A stretch of DNA of 64,000 bases, taken from Punica granatum. Taxonomy: Eukaryota; Streptophyta; Magnoliopsida; Myrtales; Lythraceae. Position 1 is the first letter of the stretch. Every line of letters begins with the position of its first letter. The notes below the pieces were generated by a model. The model did no database searches. It worked only from the letters and a program-made list of their open reading frames with translations, and had not been told where the DNA came from. Of the stretch, positions 10,333 to 21,259 are shown one piece after another. Location of the stretch: contig NC_045131.1 in assembly GCF_007655135.1 (NCBI RefSeq), positions 11,082,001-11,146,000 of the forward strand, given 5' to 3'. The position numbers and the translations under genes were made by a program.

Positions 10333-13197
10333 ATGCGAGATCTTGGCCTGAAATATTTCCATGAATTATTGAGTAGATCATTCTTTCAGCCATCTAGCCG
10401 AAGGAACTCGTTTGTGATGCATGATCTCTTGAACGACCCAGCAGCGTCAAATGAAGGTGAGTCCTGCTTAAGTCTTGAAGGCCACTTGGACTCGAACAAA
10501 GAGAAGAGAAGTCTTGAAAAGGTACGGCACTTGTCAATTATTCCCCACCATTTCGAGAGATCAGGCAGGTTTGAAAGTTTTCATTGCTTAAGGGGATTGC
10601 GAACCTTCTTAAGACTAGACTCTAATAATTCTATGGATAATAATCATATCGCTGACAAGGTGATAGATGATGTGTTTTGACAGTAAAAGTGATTAAGGAT
10701 CCTTTCATTATGCCATTACAATATTGATCAAGTGCCAAATTCCATTGGGAGTTTGAGGCATTTACATTATCTTAATCTTTCGGGAAGTCTTATAGTGTGC
10801 CTACCTAGTTCCACATCTACTCTATACAACTTAGAGACCTTGATACTGAGAGGTTGTCAACAATTGGTGGAATTGCCTAGTTGGATCAACAAGCTAATTA
10901 ACCTGAGATACGTCGATATTAGTGGAACCTGGTTTTTGATGAAGATGCCAAGAGGGATGGGCGATTTGGTTAAGCTGGAGATACTCCCTAAATTCATTGT
11001 TGGGGCTGACAGTGGACCGACGCATAAAGAATTGAAAGACCTGCAGTTTCTTCTGGAGGAGCTTACGATTCACAGTCTACATGAGGTGGCAGAAGTCGGA
11101 GATGCAAGAGATTCTGCTTTGAATGCTAAGCCAGGGTTGACTTCTCTGATTTTAATCTGGGCGCTGGATGAAGGCCCTGCCAATACGACAGACGTGACAA
11201 GTCAAACACAGGTCCTTGACTGCCTTCAACCTCACATCAAGATAAAGAATCTTGAGATTGATGGTTACAGAGGTACGAGGTTCCCATCTTGGATTGGAAG
11301 TCTCTCATTTGTCTGTTTAGAGCGTGTGACATTGCGTAATTGCAGAAAAACAGACTTTACCATCATTGGGGCTGCTACCTTTGTTGAAAGAAGTGACAGT
11401 TCAAGGCATGGATGCGGGGTGTGCTGACGGATCTGAATTATATGGAAATACGATGAAGTCTTTTCCATTTTTAGAGACTCTGGCTTTTGTTGATATGTAC
11501 ACATGGGAACGATGGTCTTTCTCTACTGGCAGCATGCAGGGAAATGGTCCATTTCCACAGCTTCGCGAGTTGAGCCTGCATAATTGTCCGAAGTTGATTA
11601 TTGAAGGGTGGCCTAGTCAATTTCCGACTCTTGTAAACCTTGCAATTGTAAGTTGTCCACTGCTGGAGACTCCCATTGTAATCGTCAGCCTGCCATCTCT
11701 CGAGGATGGTCATTTTGGAGATTGTGATGGAAGAATACTGAGAGGTATAGCTAGCATAAGCTCATTAACGCGTCTCACTGTGGTTGATATTGCCAGGATT
11801 CTCGAGCTTACCAGCTTCTTGCAGGGAGGTTCCCTAAATTCCTTAACATTTCTTGAAGAGTTGCATATAGGGAGCTGTAATGAATTGCTATGCTTGTGGG
11901 AGGACAAAGAGGGTTGTAGGTGCAGCAGGTACTAACCACAGTCATGCTTTGAAGCATCTAACTATAGAAGGTTGCCATCAACTTGTGAAGATCGGGATGT
12001 TTCCCCGTAATCTTGAATATCTGTGTCTGCATGATTGTATGAGTCTAGAAGAGCCACCAAACGACAAGCAAAGTTATGGGACTAGTCTCAAAGCGTTAAG
12101 GATTCGGCACTGGTCGAAAGTGATGTCCTTGCCATATGGGATGACGATGACGTACAATCTCTTGGAGTTGGAGATCCAGAATTGTCCATCGCTCACATCA
12201 TTTTCAGGGGCCAAGCTGCCATGCAGTTTGAGAATTTTAGAGGTGCAGAATTGCCAAAAACTGCAGCGCTTGCCAGAGGGAATTGAAACTGCCCCTAGGT
12301 CCAACCGTGATGATTACTCGAGTAAGAGCAGCAATGGAGGGGACAGTAGTGCAATGAGGGTCAGCCTCCTCTGCTTCAAGAGCTAATTATTAGGCAATGC
12401 CCTGCGCTGGTGCCGTTTCTCGATGACAAAGTGAAGCAGCTGGCCCTGAGTCTCAAGAAACTTGATATCAGGGGAAGTGAGGCATTGGGTTCGTCCCTAG
12501 AAGGGATAAGTGTGGGCCTTGAGGACGAGAACAACTTATTGTCACTTGAGGAAATCCATATCAAAGACTGTAAGATGATCAAGAGCTTAACGCCACACCT
12601 GCACAGGTTACACCCTTTCACTGAATTGCATCTATACAACTGTCTAGCTCTAGAGTTAAGAGTGCTTCCCGCAGCTTCCAGACAGCCTGCGTAGGCTTTC
12701 TCTCGGAGCATGCCCTAGGATCAAATTTCTCCCGCAGCCAATGCACTATTGGGAATTATGATCCCACATGGAAAAGATGATCAAATATCCACTTAAAAAC
12801 TCTAGTTGATAAGTGGTGGTACCCAAGTCTCATATGAACCAATGGATATTCGTTCATCTATTCCATGTGGGATCATAATTCCCAATATGCACGCTCTCCA
12901 GTCTCTGCGAGGACTAGTGATCAGAAATTGTTCAGGTATCACATCCTTCCTAGAGGAGGGCCTGCCACCTAACCTGGATATGCTTGACGTCGTAGGTTGC
13001 GAGAATCTAAACCAGCCCATGTCCAGTTGGGGCTTGCAGCAAACCAGAGCCTTTCTGTGGCTTTGGATTGGAGGACAGATAGGGTGCCTCGAAGGAACGA
13101 ATACTTTTCCTCCACAGACAGGGACAGGGAGGCTGGCATGTGCTCCCTCGGAGCCTCGTTGATCTTGAAGTTCAGAATCAGGAGAATCTGGTAACAC
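10333..13197 (+). pseudogene. CC-NB-LRR (RPP13-like) resistance gene pseudogene, 3' part
   Basis: The remnant starts in the end of an NB-ARC domain: LGLKYFHELLSRSFFQPSS, then an MHD-type motif VMHDLLND. A long LRR region follows, for example VPNSIGSLRHLHYLNLSGS, YNLETLILRGCQQLVELPS and LPCSLRILEVQNCQKLQRLP. Intact relatives are cytosolic immune receptors. The coiled-coil, P-loop and kinase-2 parts are absent. Defects include in-frame stops at 10678, 10684 and 10690, and reading-frame shifts near 11358, 11920, 12355 and 12670. A foldback repeat interrupts 12743-12890. The LRR signal continues to LPRSLVDLEVQNQENL just before 13195. It cannot encode a functional receptor. Confidence 0.88.
12743..12890. 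repeat. Inverted repeat inside the NLR pseudogene
   Basis: A perfect 25-base inverted repeat lies at 12748-12772 and 12862-12886 (left arm starts ATTGGGAATTATGATCCCAC). It extends imperfectly to about 45 bases per arm, with a loop of about 55 bases. It is either a short foldback insertion or a local inverted duplication of LRR-coding DNA. Confidence 0.85.
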
Positions 13198-13514
13198 AAT
13201 GAAGTTTATTGGGCTCTGTCTTAGAGAGTGACTTTTTAATTTCTCAAATGATCTGAAATTTTTTATGTTGCTTTTGATTTTGTCTCTGTACTGTAATGAA
13301 TGTTAAGATTCCCATAGAAATGATCCAACAGAGATCAACACTTTTCGTGTGAAATGACAATGATACGTTTTATTAATCCATTTGCCCAAATATTTCTAGG
13401 CAAAGCCATCGGCTGAATGAGAAAAGAGCTCAAAGAAAGAGGGAAAAAATATATGGGAACAGTATAGTAGACAATACAAGAGTACATGTTATGCAAACTC
13501 GAAACCGCACTCAT

Positions 13515-14084
13515 TTAAGCATAGACTTCGGGGTTGGCCAAAAGGTATTCCTCAACAACTTTGTAAAGTCCCATGGCCTTGTCCTTGCCCTGCTTGATAT
13601 CCTCCTCCTTCAGCTCCGCCCCAGCTTTGACGTGATACTCGCTGGTCATCTTGCAGACGCACCCACCATCACTGGAAGCTTCGAATTTCACCTCATACGC
13701 TACAGACTCGATCTTGTCGAATGCGATGTTGCTCTCGATCAGGGTGTACTTGCACACGAGCTTCTCAGCATCAACCGCATCGATCCTATGCTTCAACCAC
13801 TTCAAGTGGCCGCCTGTTACAGAAAGTTTCGAATTCAGAATACTTGTATACAATCACAGAATTAAATACTGGAAGGTGAAAAAGAAGAAATGTCGCTAAC
13901 CATCGGCGAAGTTGGTCTGCTTGATGCTTCCGGCACCACCGTCTCCTTGGACAAACTCGATGCTCTTAATACCCTGAGGGGCAATCTTGGGGATGAGGTT
14001 GTGGGAGTCGAGCACCAGAGCCTTGAACATCCTCGATGGAGCAACGGAGGTTGTGAGCTCCTGGGTAAAGCAGGTAACGGCCAT
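13515..14084 (-). CDS. PR10-D: PR-10 / Bet v 1-like protein, 160 aa
   Basis: On the minus strand exon 1 is 14084-13901 and exon 2 is 13813-13515, separated by an 87-base GT..AG phase-1 intron. The protein starts [20 protein letters not shown], carries GDGGAGS at residues 47-53 plus Lys55, reads [19 protein letters not shown] at the start of exon 2 and ends [10 protein letters not shown]. It is an intact subfamily 1 member, a START-fold ligand-binding protein of the cytosol linked to defence and stress in this family. It is convergent with the NLR pseudogene and divergent from PR10-E. It has the common promoter block. No defect is seen. Confidence 0.93.
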
Positions 14085-14189
14085 TCTTCTGCTTGTAATA
14101 GAGAAAGAAGAGATTGTTAGTGGGCTGAGTAAAAGATTCTAATACTCAAAAGCTCTGATGGTATGCAGAGATGATGAAAATTGCATGAA

Positions 14190-14300
14190 TTTATATTGAC
14201 ATCTTCATTGGTTACATAGCACTCCAAAATGGACCGACGGGTAGTTCATAGGATAGTTCTGCTCCTCTAGCGGGTCCACTCTGCTTTTTCTAGATGGTCA
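14190..14300 (-). promoter_or_regulatory. PR10-D promoter block
   Basis: On the minus strand TTGACCATCTAGA (14301-14289, with a full W-box TTGACC), the GGTCCATTTTGGAGTGC element (14235-14219) and GTCAATATAAA (14200-14190) occur in the conserved order before the ATG at 14084. Confidence 0.65.
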
Positions 14301-14780
14301 ACCATGACCAGAGATTACTTGTTTTAGATCCGAATAATCTCGAGCGATGGGTCCGTAACATTCAATTGTACTTCACCGGTCCATTACCGAGCTAATCTAG
14401 AGTGACCCCGCCAAGTGTCATCAGAAATTTTTATCTCACTGAAGCTTCCGTTTGTTCTTGATTAGAACCTTCATAACATCATGACCGGATTTTATATAAT
14501 TCAGGCAGTTGTGTCTTCCAATATTCATCCAGGAAATTTCTTATGGGTCTTGTTTATTCGGTCTCCTCATGACAAAATTATAATAATGAAAGAGTCTCTC
14601 CAGTGAGGACGAGCTAAGAAAATAGCATGCGGAAAAGGTGCAGCCGCGTCTTGAAGCTGATCCATTACATTGGACTGCATAATAAAAAATTGAGATCAAG
14701 ACAACTGGATTTCTAACTTTTTATTGTCATATTATATTTCTTTTTTGGGACATACGATGTAATCTCCTCGCACCTTTTAT

Positions 14781-15366
14781 TAGGGGTGATCGGTTCCGAG
14801 TACCCTACATTTTTTACGATACTCGGACCCTACCATGTAAGGGACAGGTTCCAAGATTTTGAAACCGGACTCTACCCTATTGATTCCCGGAACCGGAACC
14901 TACCCGGAACTTGTATTATACCACAGATTCCGGGTACCCTGTTGGAATCTATAATTTTTTTCTCTGGCTAAATAAAATAAAAAATGTTACATACATAATC
15001 AGTAATCACGCAAAATAGAATATCAACAAAGATTTAAATTAATCCACAACAACAAAAAAATAATGTATCATCAATCCATTGACAAAATTAAACCTCCATA
15101 ATACGATCCCACACGACAAAGTGTCTCTGTTCTGATTCATTAAAAGAGACAGTAGCTTTACTCTTTTCTCTTTTTTTTTAATAAATAACTGGTTCCGAGT
15201 ACCCTGTAGGCAGGAATCGGAACCGGAACTGATTTTTTACCGGTTCCTGATTTCAATACGATCTACTCGGAACCTACCCTATTTTCAATACGAGCTACCC
15301 AGACCCTACCATAACGGGTAGGTTCCGACCGATTCCGAGTATACTCGGTACCCGTGCACATCCCTA
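14781..15366. mobile_element. Non-autonomous hAT-type MITE
   Basis: The element begins TAGGGGTG and ends with its near inverse CATCCCTA. It is flanked by a perfect 8-base target duplication CCTTTTAT at 14773-14780 and 15367-15374. An 8-base duplication with TAGGGRTG ends is typical of hAT elements. The interior has repeated GGTTCCGAGTACCCT and CGGAACC-like motifs near both ends and an AT-rich middle without a transposase frame. Confidence 0.9.
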
Positions 15367-15717
15367 CCTTTTATCAGAGTCATCGTTGTCTAATCAATTT
15401 GTATTTGAAACAGCAGCATAGACAATCTTCTACCGAGGTAAGAACTACATACAATCCCAATAAACGGAAAAATAAAGGACCAGATATTGATACTGAAGGG
15501 TTCTTTGCACCACGTATTTACCCTTGCATATACAAGAGCTACAAGTTGGCCTTGTCAACATGGCAGCAAGGGCAGAGGATAACAACTATGAACAGAGTAT
15601 GTTCATAGTGAGGTGTTTCCGTCTATTTTCTTGGGTTTCTAGATGAATAATTAGCACAGTGTATCAAAGTAGGATGGTTTGATCATTGATGTAAACCTAA
15701 GGATAGTTTGTAGCTAG

Positions 15718-15852
15718 TGACCATCTAGAAAAGGATGAGGGTCCATGAAAAGAAAAGAATTTTTAAAGGACAAACATTATCGCTGATCAGTCTATTATGG
15801 AGTGCTGTTATGGAAATTGGAAGAAGCCAGTGCATGTTTCACCTCTATATAT
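15718..15852 (+). promoter_or_regulatory. PR10-E promoter block
   Basis: TGACCATCTAGA is at 15718-15729, AGTCTATTATGGAGTGC at 15789-15805 and CTCTATATATG at 15843-15853, in the same order as in PR10-A, about 115 bases before the ATG at 15966. Confidence 0.65.
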
Positions 15853-16385
15853 GCCCATTTTATCGTCATCTCTGCACAGAAGACAGAGCTTAAGCACGGG
15901 AACGGGAGCCCCTGTTTTCTAACAAAACTCTTCGGATTTACTTTCTTACACTCATAACATACAATATGGCCATCACCTTCTTTACCCAGGAGTTCACCAC
16001 TTCGATTGCTCCGACAAGGATGTTCAAGGCACTCATCCTCGACTCCCACAACCTCATTCCCAAGATCGCCCCTCAGGGCATAAAGAGCATCGAGTTTGTT
16101 GAAGGAGGTGGTGGCGCCGGAAGCATCAAGCAGACCAACTTCGCCGATGGTTGGTAAAAATTTCCTACTTCTCATTTCCTCGTGTAAATGTCCAAGTTCT
16201 CATACCATTTTCTTTCTTTGAACAGGAGGACACTTGAAGTGGTTGAAGCACAGGATCAACGCTATTGACACTGAGAAGCTTGTGTGCAAGTACACTCTGA
16301 TTGAGAGCGACGTAGCATTTGACAAGATCGAGTCCGTGGTGTATGAGGTGAAGTTCCAAGCTTTGGGTGATGGTGGGTGTGTCTG

Positions 16386-16739
16386 TGTTGTGTAATTTTA
16401 CTGTTTCTGCAGCAAACTCACTCACACACTCACACAAGGATAGAGAGATAGAGAGAGAGGTGAAGGAATAAAGAAAACGTATATTCACTAACTGCAGAAC
16501 AACATTTTGAGTACAAGAAGCAAACATAAAAGGAGAGAGTACAAAAACTGCCCTCACGTACAGGATAACTGCAGAACTGCTTCTGCACACCTGTCCTACA
16601 AACCTTAAAAATAGCTACTAAAAGTAACAGTAAAAGATAATGGAACCTAATAACTTAAATGCAGATAAACACAACTGCTTAACAAAGTAGAACGACAAAG
16701 ATAAAATTAATTCAGCAGCACTGAGACAATACTCCAACA
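16386..16739 (-). repeat. 3' LTR of the copia element in PR10-E
   Basis: 354 bases with TG..CA ends, preceded on its own strand by a purine-rich tract. It differs from the partner LTR at two positions that I can see (ACATTTTG/ACGTTTTG and TACAGGAT/TACAAGAT). Confidence 0.95.
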
Positions 16740-16753
16740 AACTCCTCCTTGGA

Positions 16754-17398
16754 TCAGATGCTGCTGCAAACTCCAAACTTCTGCATGAAACATTTGACCT
16801 TATGTGCAAGTTGGACTGCACCAGCTTCCCATCTAACCTGAAATGTCGACTTACTCATGCCTCTTCCAAAGCCTAGATTCAGGAGGTGTTCATCCATCTT
16901 GTTGTACCAAGTTGTAGGAGTCTCTTTTAATTCATAAACTCTATTCTCCTGCTTTGGCACTTGAAAGACTTTTGGTGAGCCCTCAAGATCAAACTTTGTA
17001 TTGGGCTCTATAATAGCCAACTCCTCCTTGATTGCAACCATCACTCTTTTATCAGATTTGCCTTCTTCTTCTCCTGCAACTTCTAAAAATGCAACTGCAT
17101 CTGCAATATTGCAGCTTTGTTGCTTGTCTGCAAGCGGTGCAATCCCTTTAACAGACTGATCATCATCCACCTTAGACTTCATCTTCAGCGGATCCAAAGA
17201 AAAAGACTTATTCTTCATTGGAATCTCAAATAACTTCCGACACTTTGAATCAGAAATCAAACATTTTTTCTCCTCAAACATCACCTTGTATCCTTTCTCT
17301 CCAAGCTGACCAACACTAAGTAAGTTTTGGTCGATTTGAGGCACAAACAACACTTCAGTAATCAGCTTAGTACCACCAGGACCCTCAATCAATACATC
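16754..17398 (-). pseudogene. Deleted copia pol remnant
   Basis: The frame of gag continues past the stop as LIEGPGGTKLITEVLFVPQI and NLLSVGQLGEKGYKVMFEE, the region after the protease. It then jumps to ENRVYELKETPTTWYNKMDE, which resembles the reverse transcriptase segment VYKLKKALYGLKQAPRAWY of relatives. The integrase core, the YVDD part of reverse transcriptase and RNase H are absent. The join shows a large internal deletion. Confidence 0.75.
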
Positions 17399-18511
17399 TC
17401 ATTTCCCTTCAACAGCAATGAAATCACCATTCCCTATTCTCACTTTTGACTTTACTGATCTATCTAACTTACAAAACAAGCTTTCATTGCCTGTCATATG
17501 GTTAGTACTACCACTATCTACAAGCCAGCCATCCCTAGATGCATTTGAAGTAAAGCAGGAGACCACAAACAGATGCTCTACCTCATTTGCTGCTGCAATC
17601 TGTGCTTCTCCAAAATGATGATGCTGCTCCCTGCAAATCCTCTCTACATGCCCCATTTTGTGGCATTTTCTGCACTTTACATCAGGTCTCCTCCAGCATC
17701 TAAAATGAGGATGACCCTTCTTCCCACAGTGCTTACAAGAATCTGTATAAACCTTGCCATCTCCAGCATCTGAACTCGTGCTCCCTTGGTTGTTTGCAGG
17801 ATTGCCTTGCTTCACTTTGGCTTGCAATGCACCCTCTACTAGCTCTTCTCTCCTCATCATTCTCCTTTGTTCTGGTGCTTGTAAAGCACTTAGAACTTCA
17901 GCAAACTTCAGATCTGATAACTCCTTAGTATTCTCAAGAGAGGCAATTGTTGCCTCATATCTCTCTGGCATTGAAACAAGTAGTTTTTGTACCAACCTGC
18001 TATCACTTAAATCAGTCCCTAACACCCTTATCTTGTTTGCTATCTCCACAAGCTTGTCTGCAAACTCTTTCACAGTCTCTCTCTCTTCCATCTGAAGCCT
18101 TTCAAATTCTCTCAACAAATTTAACACTTTCATACCTCTAATCTTCTCATCTCCTTCATATTCTTCCTTCAAGTAATCCCATATAGCTTTTGCTGACTCA
18201 AGCCTCATGACTCTGGTGAAGATGGTGGGTGACACAGCAGCATAAAGACACGATTTTGCCTTTGCCTTCCTGGTCTTCTTCTCCTTGTGCAGCTTGATCT
18301 GAGCCATGGTTGGATTGTTAGGAAGGGGAGCCACCTCGTAGTCTTCTTCCACTGCTTCCCACAAATCACAACCTTCCATAAAAGTTGTCATCTTCACAGC
18401 CCATGCTTGATAATTCTCCCCATCGAACACAGGTGGTGCCATGGCAGAGAATCCACTCGAACCTGCCTCCATCTTGCCTTGAACTTCAACGGATGCAGCC
18501 AAAACACTCAA
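17399..18511 (-). CDS. Copia gag and protease start, 370 aa, ends at a premature stop
   Basis: The frame starts MSVLAASVEVQGKMEAGS. A gag domain follows (FDGENYQAWAVKMTTFMEGC, YEGDEKIRGMKVLNLLREFE), then two CCHC zinc knuckles (CKHCGKKGHPHFRC and CRKCHKMGHVERIC). The aspartic protease core WLVDSGSTNHMTG comes next. A TGA stop at 17401-17399 cuts the protease. The protein would package element RNA in virus-like particles. Since the rest of pol is missing, any mobility would need proteins from another element. Confidence 0.85.
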   Translation of the reverse strand: MSVLAASVEVQGKMEAGSSGFSAMAPPVFDGENYQAWAVKMTTFMEGCDLWEAVEEDYEVAPLPNNPTMAQIKLHKEKKTRKAKAKSCLYAAVSPTIFTRVMRLESAKAIWDYLKEEYEGDEKIRGMKVLNLLREFERLQMEERETVKEFADKLVEIANKIRVLGTDLSDSRLVQKLLVSMPERYEATIASLENTKELSDLKFAEVLSALQAPEQRRMMRREELVEGALQAKVKQGNPANNQGSTSSDAGDGKVYTDSCKHCGKKGHPHFRCWRRPDVKCRKCHKMGHVERICREQHHHFGEAQIAAANEVEHLFVVSCFTSNASRDGWLVDSGSTNHMTGNESLFCKLDRSVKSKVRIGNGDFIAVEGK

Positions 18512-18572
18512 TTAACCTCACAAGTCTCTCACCCACACAGGTCCCTTAAGATCAAGGAAGCTCTGATACCAC

Positions 18573-18926
18573 TGTTGTGTAATTTTACTGTTTCTGCAGC
18601 AAACTCACTCACACACTCACACAAGGATAGAGAGATAGAGAGAGAGGTGAAGGAATAAAGAAAACGTATATTCACTAACTGCAGAACAACGTTTTGAGTA
18701 CAAGAAGCAAACATAAAAGGAGAGAGTACAAAAACTGCCCTCACGTACAAGATAACTGCAGAACTGCTTCTGCACACCTGTCCTACAAACCTTAAAAATA
18801 GCTACTAAAAGTAACAGTAAAAGATAATGGAACCTAATAACTTAAATGCAGATAAACACAACTGCTTAACAAAGTAGAACGACAAAGATAAAATTAATTC
18901 AGCAGCACTGAGACAATACTCCAACA
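18573..18926 (-). repeat. 5' LTR of the copia element in PR10-E
   Basis: 354 bases. On the minus strand it is followed by AG and TGGTATCAGAGC, the primer binding site. Confidence 0.95.
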
Positions 18927-20585
18927 GTCTGCAAGATGACGAGTGAGTACCTTGTGAAGGCGGGTGTGGAGCTGAAGGAGGAGGACATCAAGCAGGGCAA
19001 GGACAAAGCCATGGGACTCTACAAAATTGTCGAGGAATACCTTCTTGCCAACCCCGAGGCCTATGCCTAGATGAGCATTTCCTTTTGATTTCCTCTGCTC
19101 AAGCTCATGTGGTGTATTTTTTTTTTTCGGCCTCTTTCTCCCCTGTGCTTTGTCTCATTTTTTCCTCCTGCGGATCTTCTCGAGATTTGTTACATATTGA
19201 AAGATGAAATATGTGTGAAAGAGCCGACCAAATAAAGAATATCGTGATTCATGCGACTCCCCAACCTGCAATGGAAATTTACTTTACTATACCATGAATT
19301 AGAAAACCTACTGCAATGATTTCAAGGATAACGTACTTTTGCATTGATGAGCCATAGAAATCTATATCTATGATCTAATGGCAAACTCAAATGATACAGA
19401 GTACAGGATATTACTGGAGCCAGTTACTACAGGTATGGATCTCCATGTACTGACCGAAGTAGTAGCCAAGTTGCTATCTATGAAATTCCAGGACAAAAGA
19501 AAAGCATGAGGCAAGAGTTTTAATTTGAGCACAATAAATCTGCCATCATGATATGCCAGCAAGAAGTAAAGAATTCTTTGATCCATAGAGATTCGGGCAG
19601 TTTGCAAGTCTAGACTGGGAGAACGAGAATCTGATGTCCGGGATTTCGTGTCACTGTTTTGAATGTATATATTGGTCCTGACTGATCGATGTGAAAAGAT
19701 TAAGATTAAGATGTTATTTGTAGTCTTTATTGAGAGTCCATGAGACTAGATAGAGTTATCTTATTCTTATAGGTCATATTTGTTGGATAGATTTTTAATT
19801 TTTAAATAAAAGTGGGCTTAGTTTGAATATGAGCTCATCTGCAATCCAAAAATTTAAGCCAATGGATTGTTGAGCCTTTGTCTCTTATAAACTTTTCCAT
19901 TTTTCCTCTTTCAACTGGTGTGTTATTGGGCCTTTGTCTCTTATAAACTTTCCCATTTTTCCTCTTTCAACCGGTGTGGAATTTCTTTTGTCGGAACGCC
20001 ACCAATTTTCTCCAACAGTATTTGGAAAGGTCTTTTTGATTAGGACTAATTAAGTCCAATTCAAAATCACGAAACCTTTCGCTATCTTTGTCAGTTATAT
20101 GTGTATTGTTTGTACTTTATCCATAAACTGAATTAACAAAAAAAGAATTAAGCTTATATTTGGACTGATGGCTCCTAAAAGGAGCTGTCTGCAGGGTCGA
20201 ATTCCGGACTAACGATGTTTCTCGAATCTGTCAAGCACGATATCCTATACAAGAACTTGGTTCGCTTGATTAAGCACTTATGACATACCAAATAATTTCG
20301 TTGACTATGCTGGAAGATTGTTTCGCAGAAATATTTCTGTACTTCGGGAGATGAAGCAAATAACAGATCTGATTTTATATATTTCTAGTGACAATGATCC
20401 AACAGTAATCAAACAACCTTGCGGTAAACGAAAACAGTACAATTTATTAATGCATTTGCCTCGATCCTTCAAGGCAAGCTACAATCCGAATGAGAAAAAA
20501 AAAACTCAAAAAGAAAAAGGCGGTGTGAATAGTATATTCGGCAATATAGGAGGGTGTGTTACACGAACCAAAAAACACACTCATT

Positions 20586-21147
20586 CTAGGCATAGGCTTC
20601 GGGGTTGGCCAAAAGGTAATCCTCGACAACCTTGTAGAGCCCCATGGCCTTGTCCTTGCCCTGCTTGACCTCCTCCTCCTTCAGCTCCACACCAGCTTTG
20701 ACGTGATACTCGCTGTTCATCTTGCACACGCACCCACCATCACTGGAAGCTTCGAATTTCACCTCGTACACCACAGACTCAATCTTGTCGAATGCAATGT
20801 CGGTCTCGATCAGGGTGTACTTGCACACAAGCTTCTCTGCATCAACCGCATCTATCCTGTGCTTCAACCACTTTAAGTGACCGCCTGTTACACAAAGTAC
20901 CGAATTCAGCTCAGAATACTTATAGCCAATAATGGAAGGTGAAAAAGAAGAAATGTCACTGACCATCGGCAAAGTTGGTCTGCTTGATGCTTCCAGCGCT
21001 ACCGTCTCCTTGAACGAACTCAATGCTCTTAATACCCTGAGGGGCGACCTTGGGAATGAGATTGTGGGAGTCGAGGACGAGAGCCTTGAACATCCTCGAC
21101 GGAGCGATAGAAGTTGTGAGCTCCTGGGTAAAGCAGGTGACGGCCAT
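20586..21147 (-). CDS. PR10-F: PR-10 / Bet v 1-like protein, 160 aa
   Basis: On the minus strand exon 1 is 21147-20964 and exon 2 is 20884-20586, with a 79-base GT..AG phase-1 intron. The protein starts [20 protein letters not shown] and ends [10 protein letters not shown]. The glycine-rich loop is GDGSAGS at residues 47-53: the third glycine of the GxGGxG pattern is serine, unlike every other intact paralog here. Lys55 is kept. [11 protein letters not shown] replaces [11 protein letters not shown]. It is otherwise a complete subfamily 1 protein. An open frame upstream of the ATG continues in frame, but MAVT is the shared start and lies below the TATA box. PR10-G in unit B is its truncated copy. 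Confidence 0.92.
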
Positions 21148-21259
21148 TTTTGCTTCTTGTGGTAGAGAAAGGAGAAATGTCAAGCGTGATGTGCTGAGAA
21201 AAGGATTGTAATGCTCAAAAAGCTCTGATGGTATGCAGAGACGATGAAAATTGCGAAGA

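Larger units (their letters stand above)
16386..18926 (-). mobile_element. Young, internally deleted Ty1-copia element in PR10-E
   Basis: Two 354-base LTRs (16386-16739 and 18573-18926) begin TGTTGTGTAATTTTACTG and end ACTCCAACA. I count two differences between them. The element runs on the minus strand: the primer binding site TGGTATCAGAGC (initiator tRNA-Met type) lies just inside the LTR at 18571-18560, and a purine tract CCAAGGAGGAGTT precedes the other LTR at 16752-16740. Only gag, protease and a scrap of pol remain between them. It is non-autonomous. Confidence 0.95.
15966..19070 (+). pseudogene. PR10-E: PR-10 gene split by a copia insertion in exon 2
   Basis: Exon 1 is 15966-16149, the intron 16150-16225 (76 bases) and exon 2 is 16226-16385 plus 18932-19070. 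The two exon 2 parts add up to 299 bases, the family length, so the gene was complete before a 2541-base Ty1-copia element landed in it. The target duplication GTCTG lies at 16381-16385 and 18927-18931. The protein started [20 protein letters not shown], with loop GGGGAGS in place of GDGGAGS, and ended [10 protein letters not shown]. The insertion follows the conserved GDGGCVC segment, so the C-terminal helix is cut off. No other stop is seen, which fits a recent disruption. Confidence 0.93.

Noticed and set aside
10333..13197. A functional NLR receptor gene
   Set aside because: The N-terminal half is missing, and stops and frame shifts cannot be removed by plausible introns.
13491..13865. 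Long open frames opposite to PR-10 exons (also at 2218-2751, 20556-20876, 20932-21165, 23502-23753)
   Set aside because: They are antisense shadows of subfamily 1 exons. The same shadow appears opposite every paralog, and none has its own splice or protein signal.
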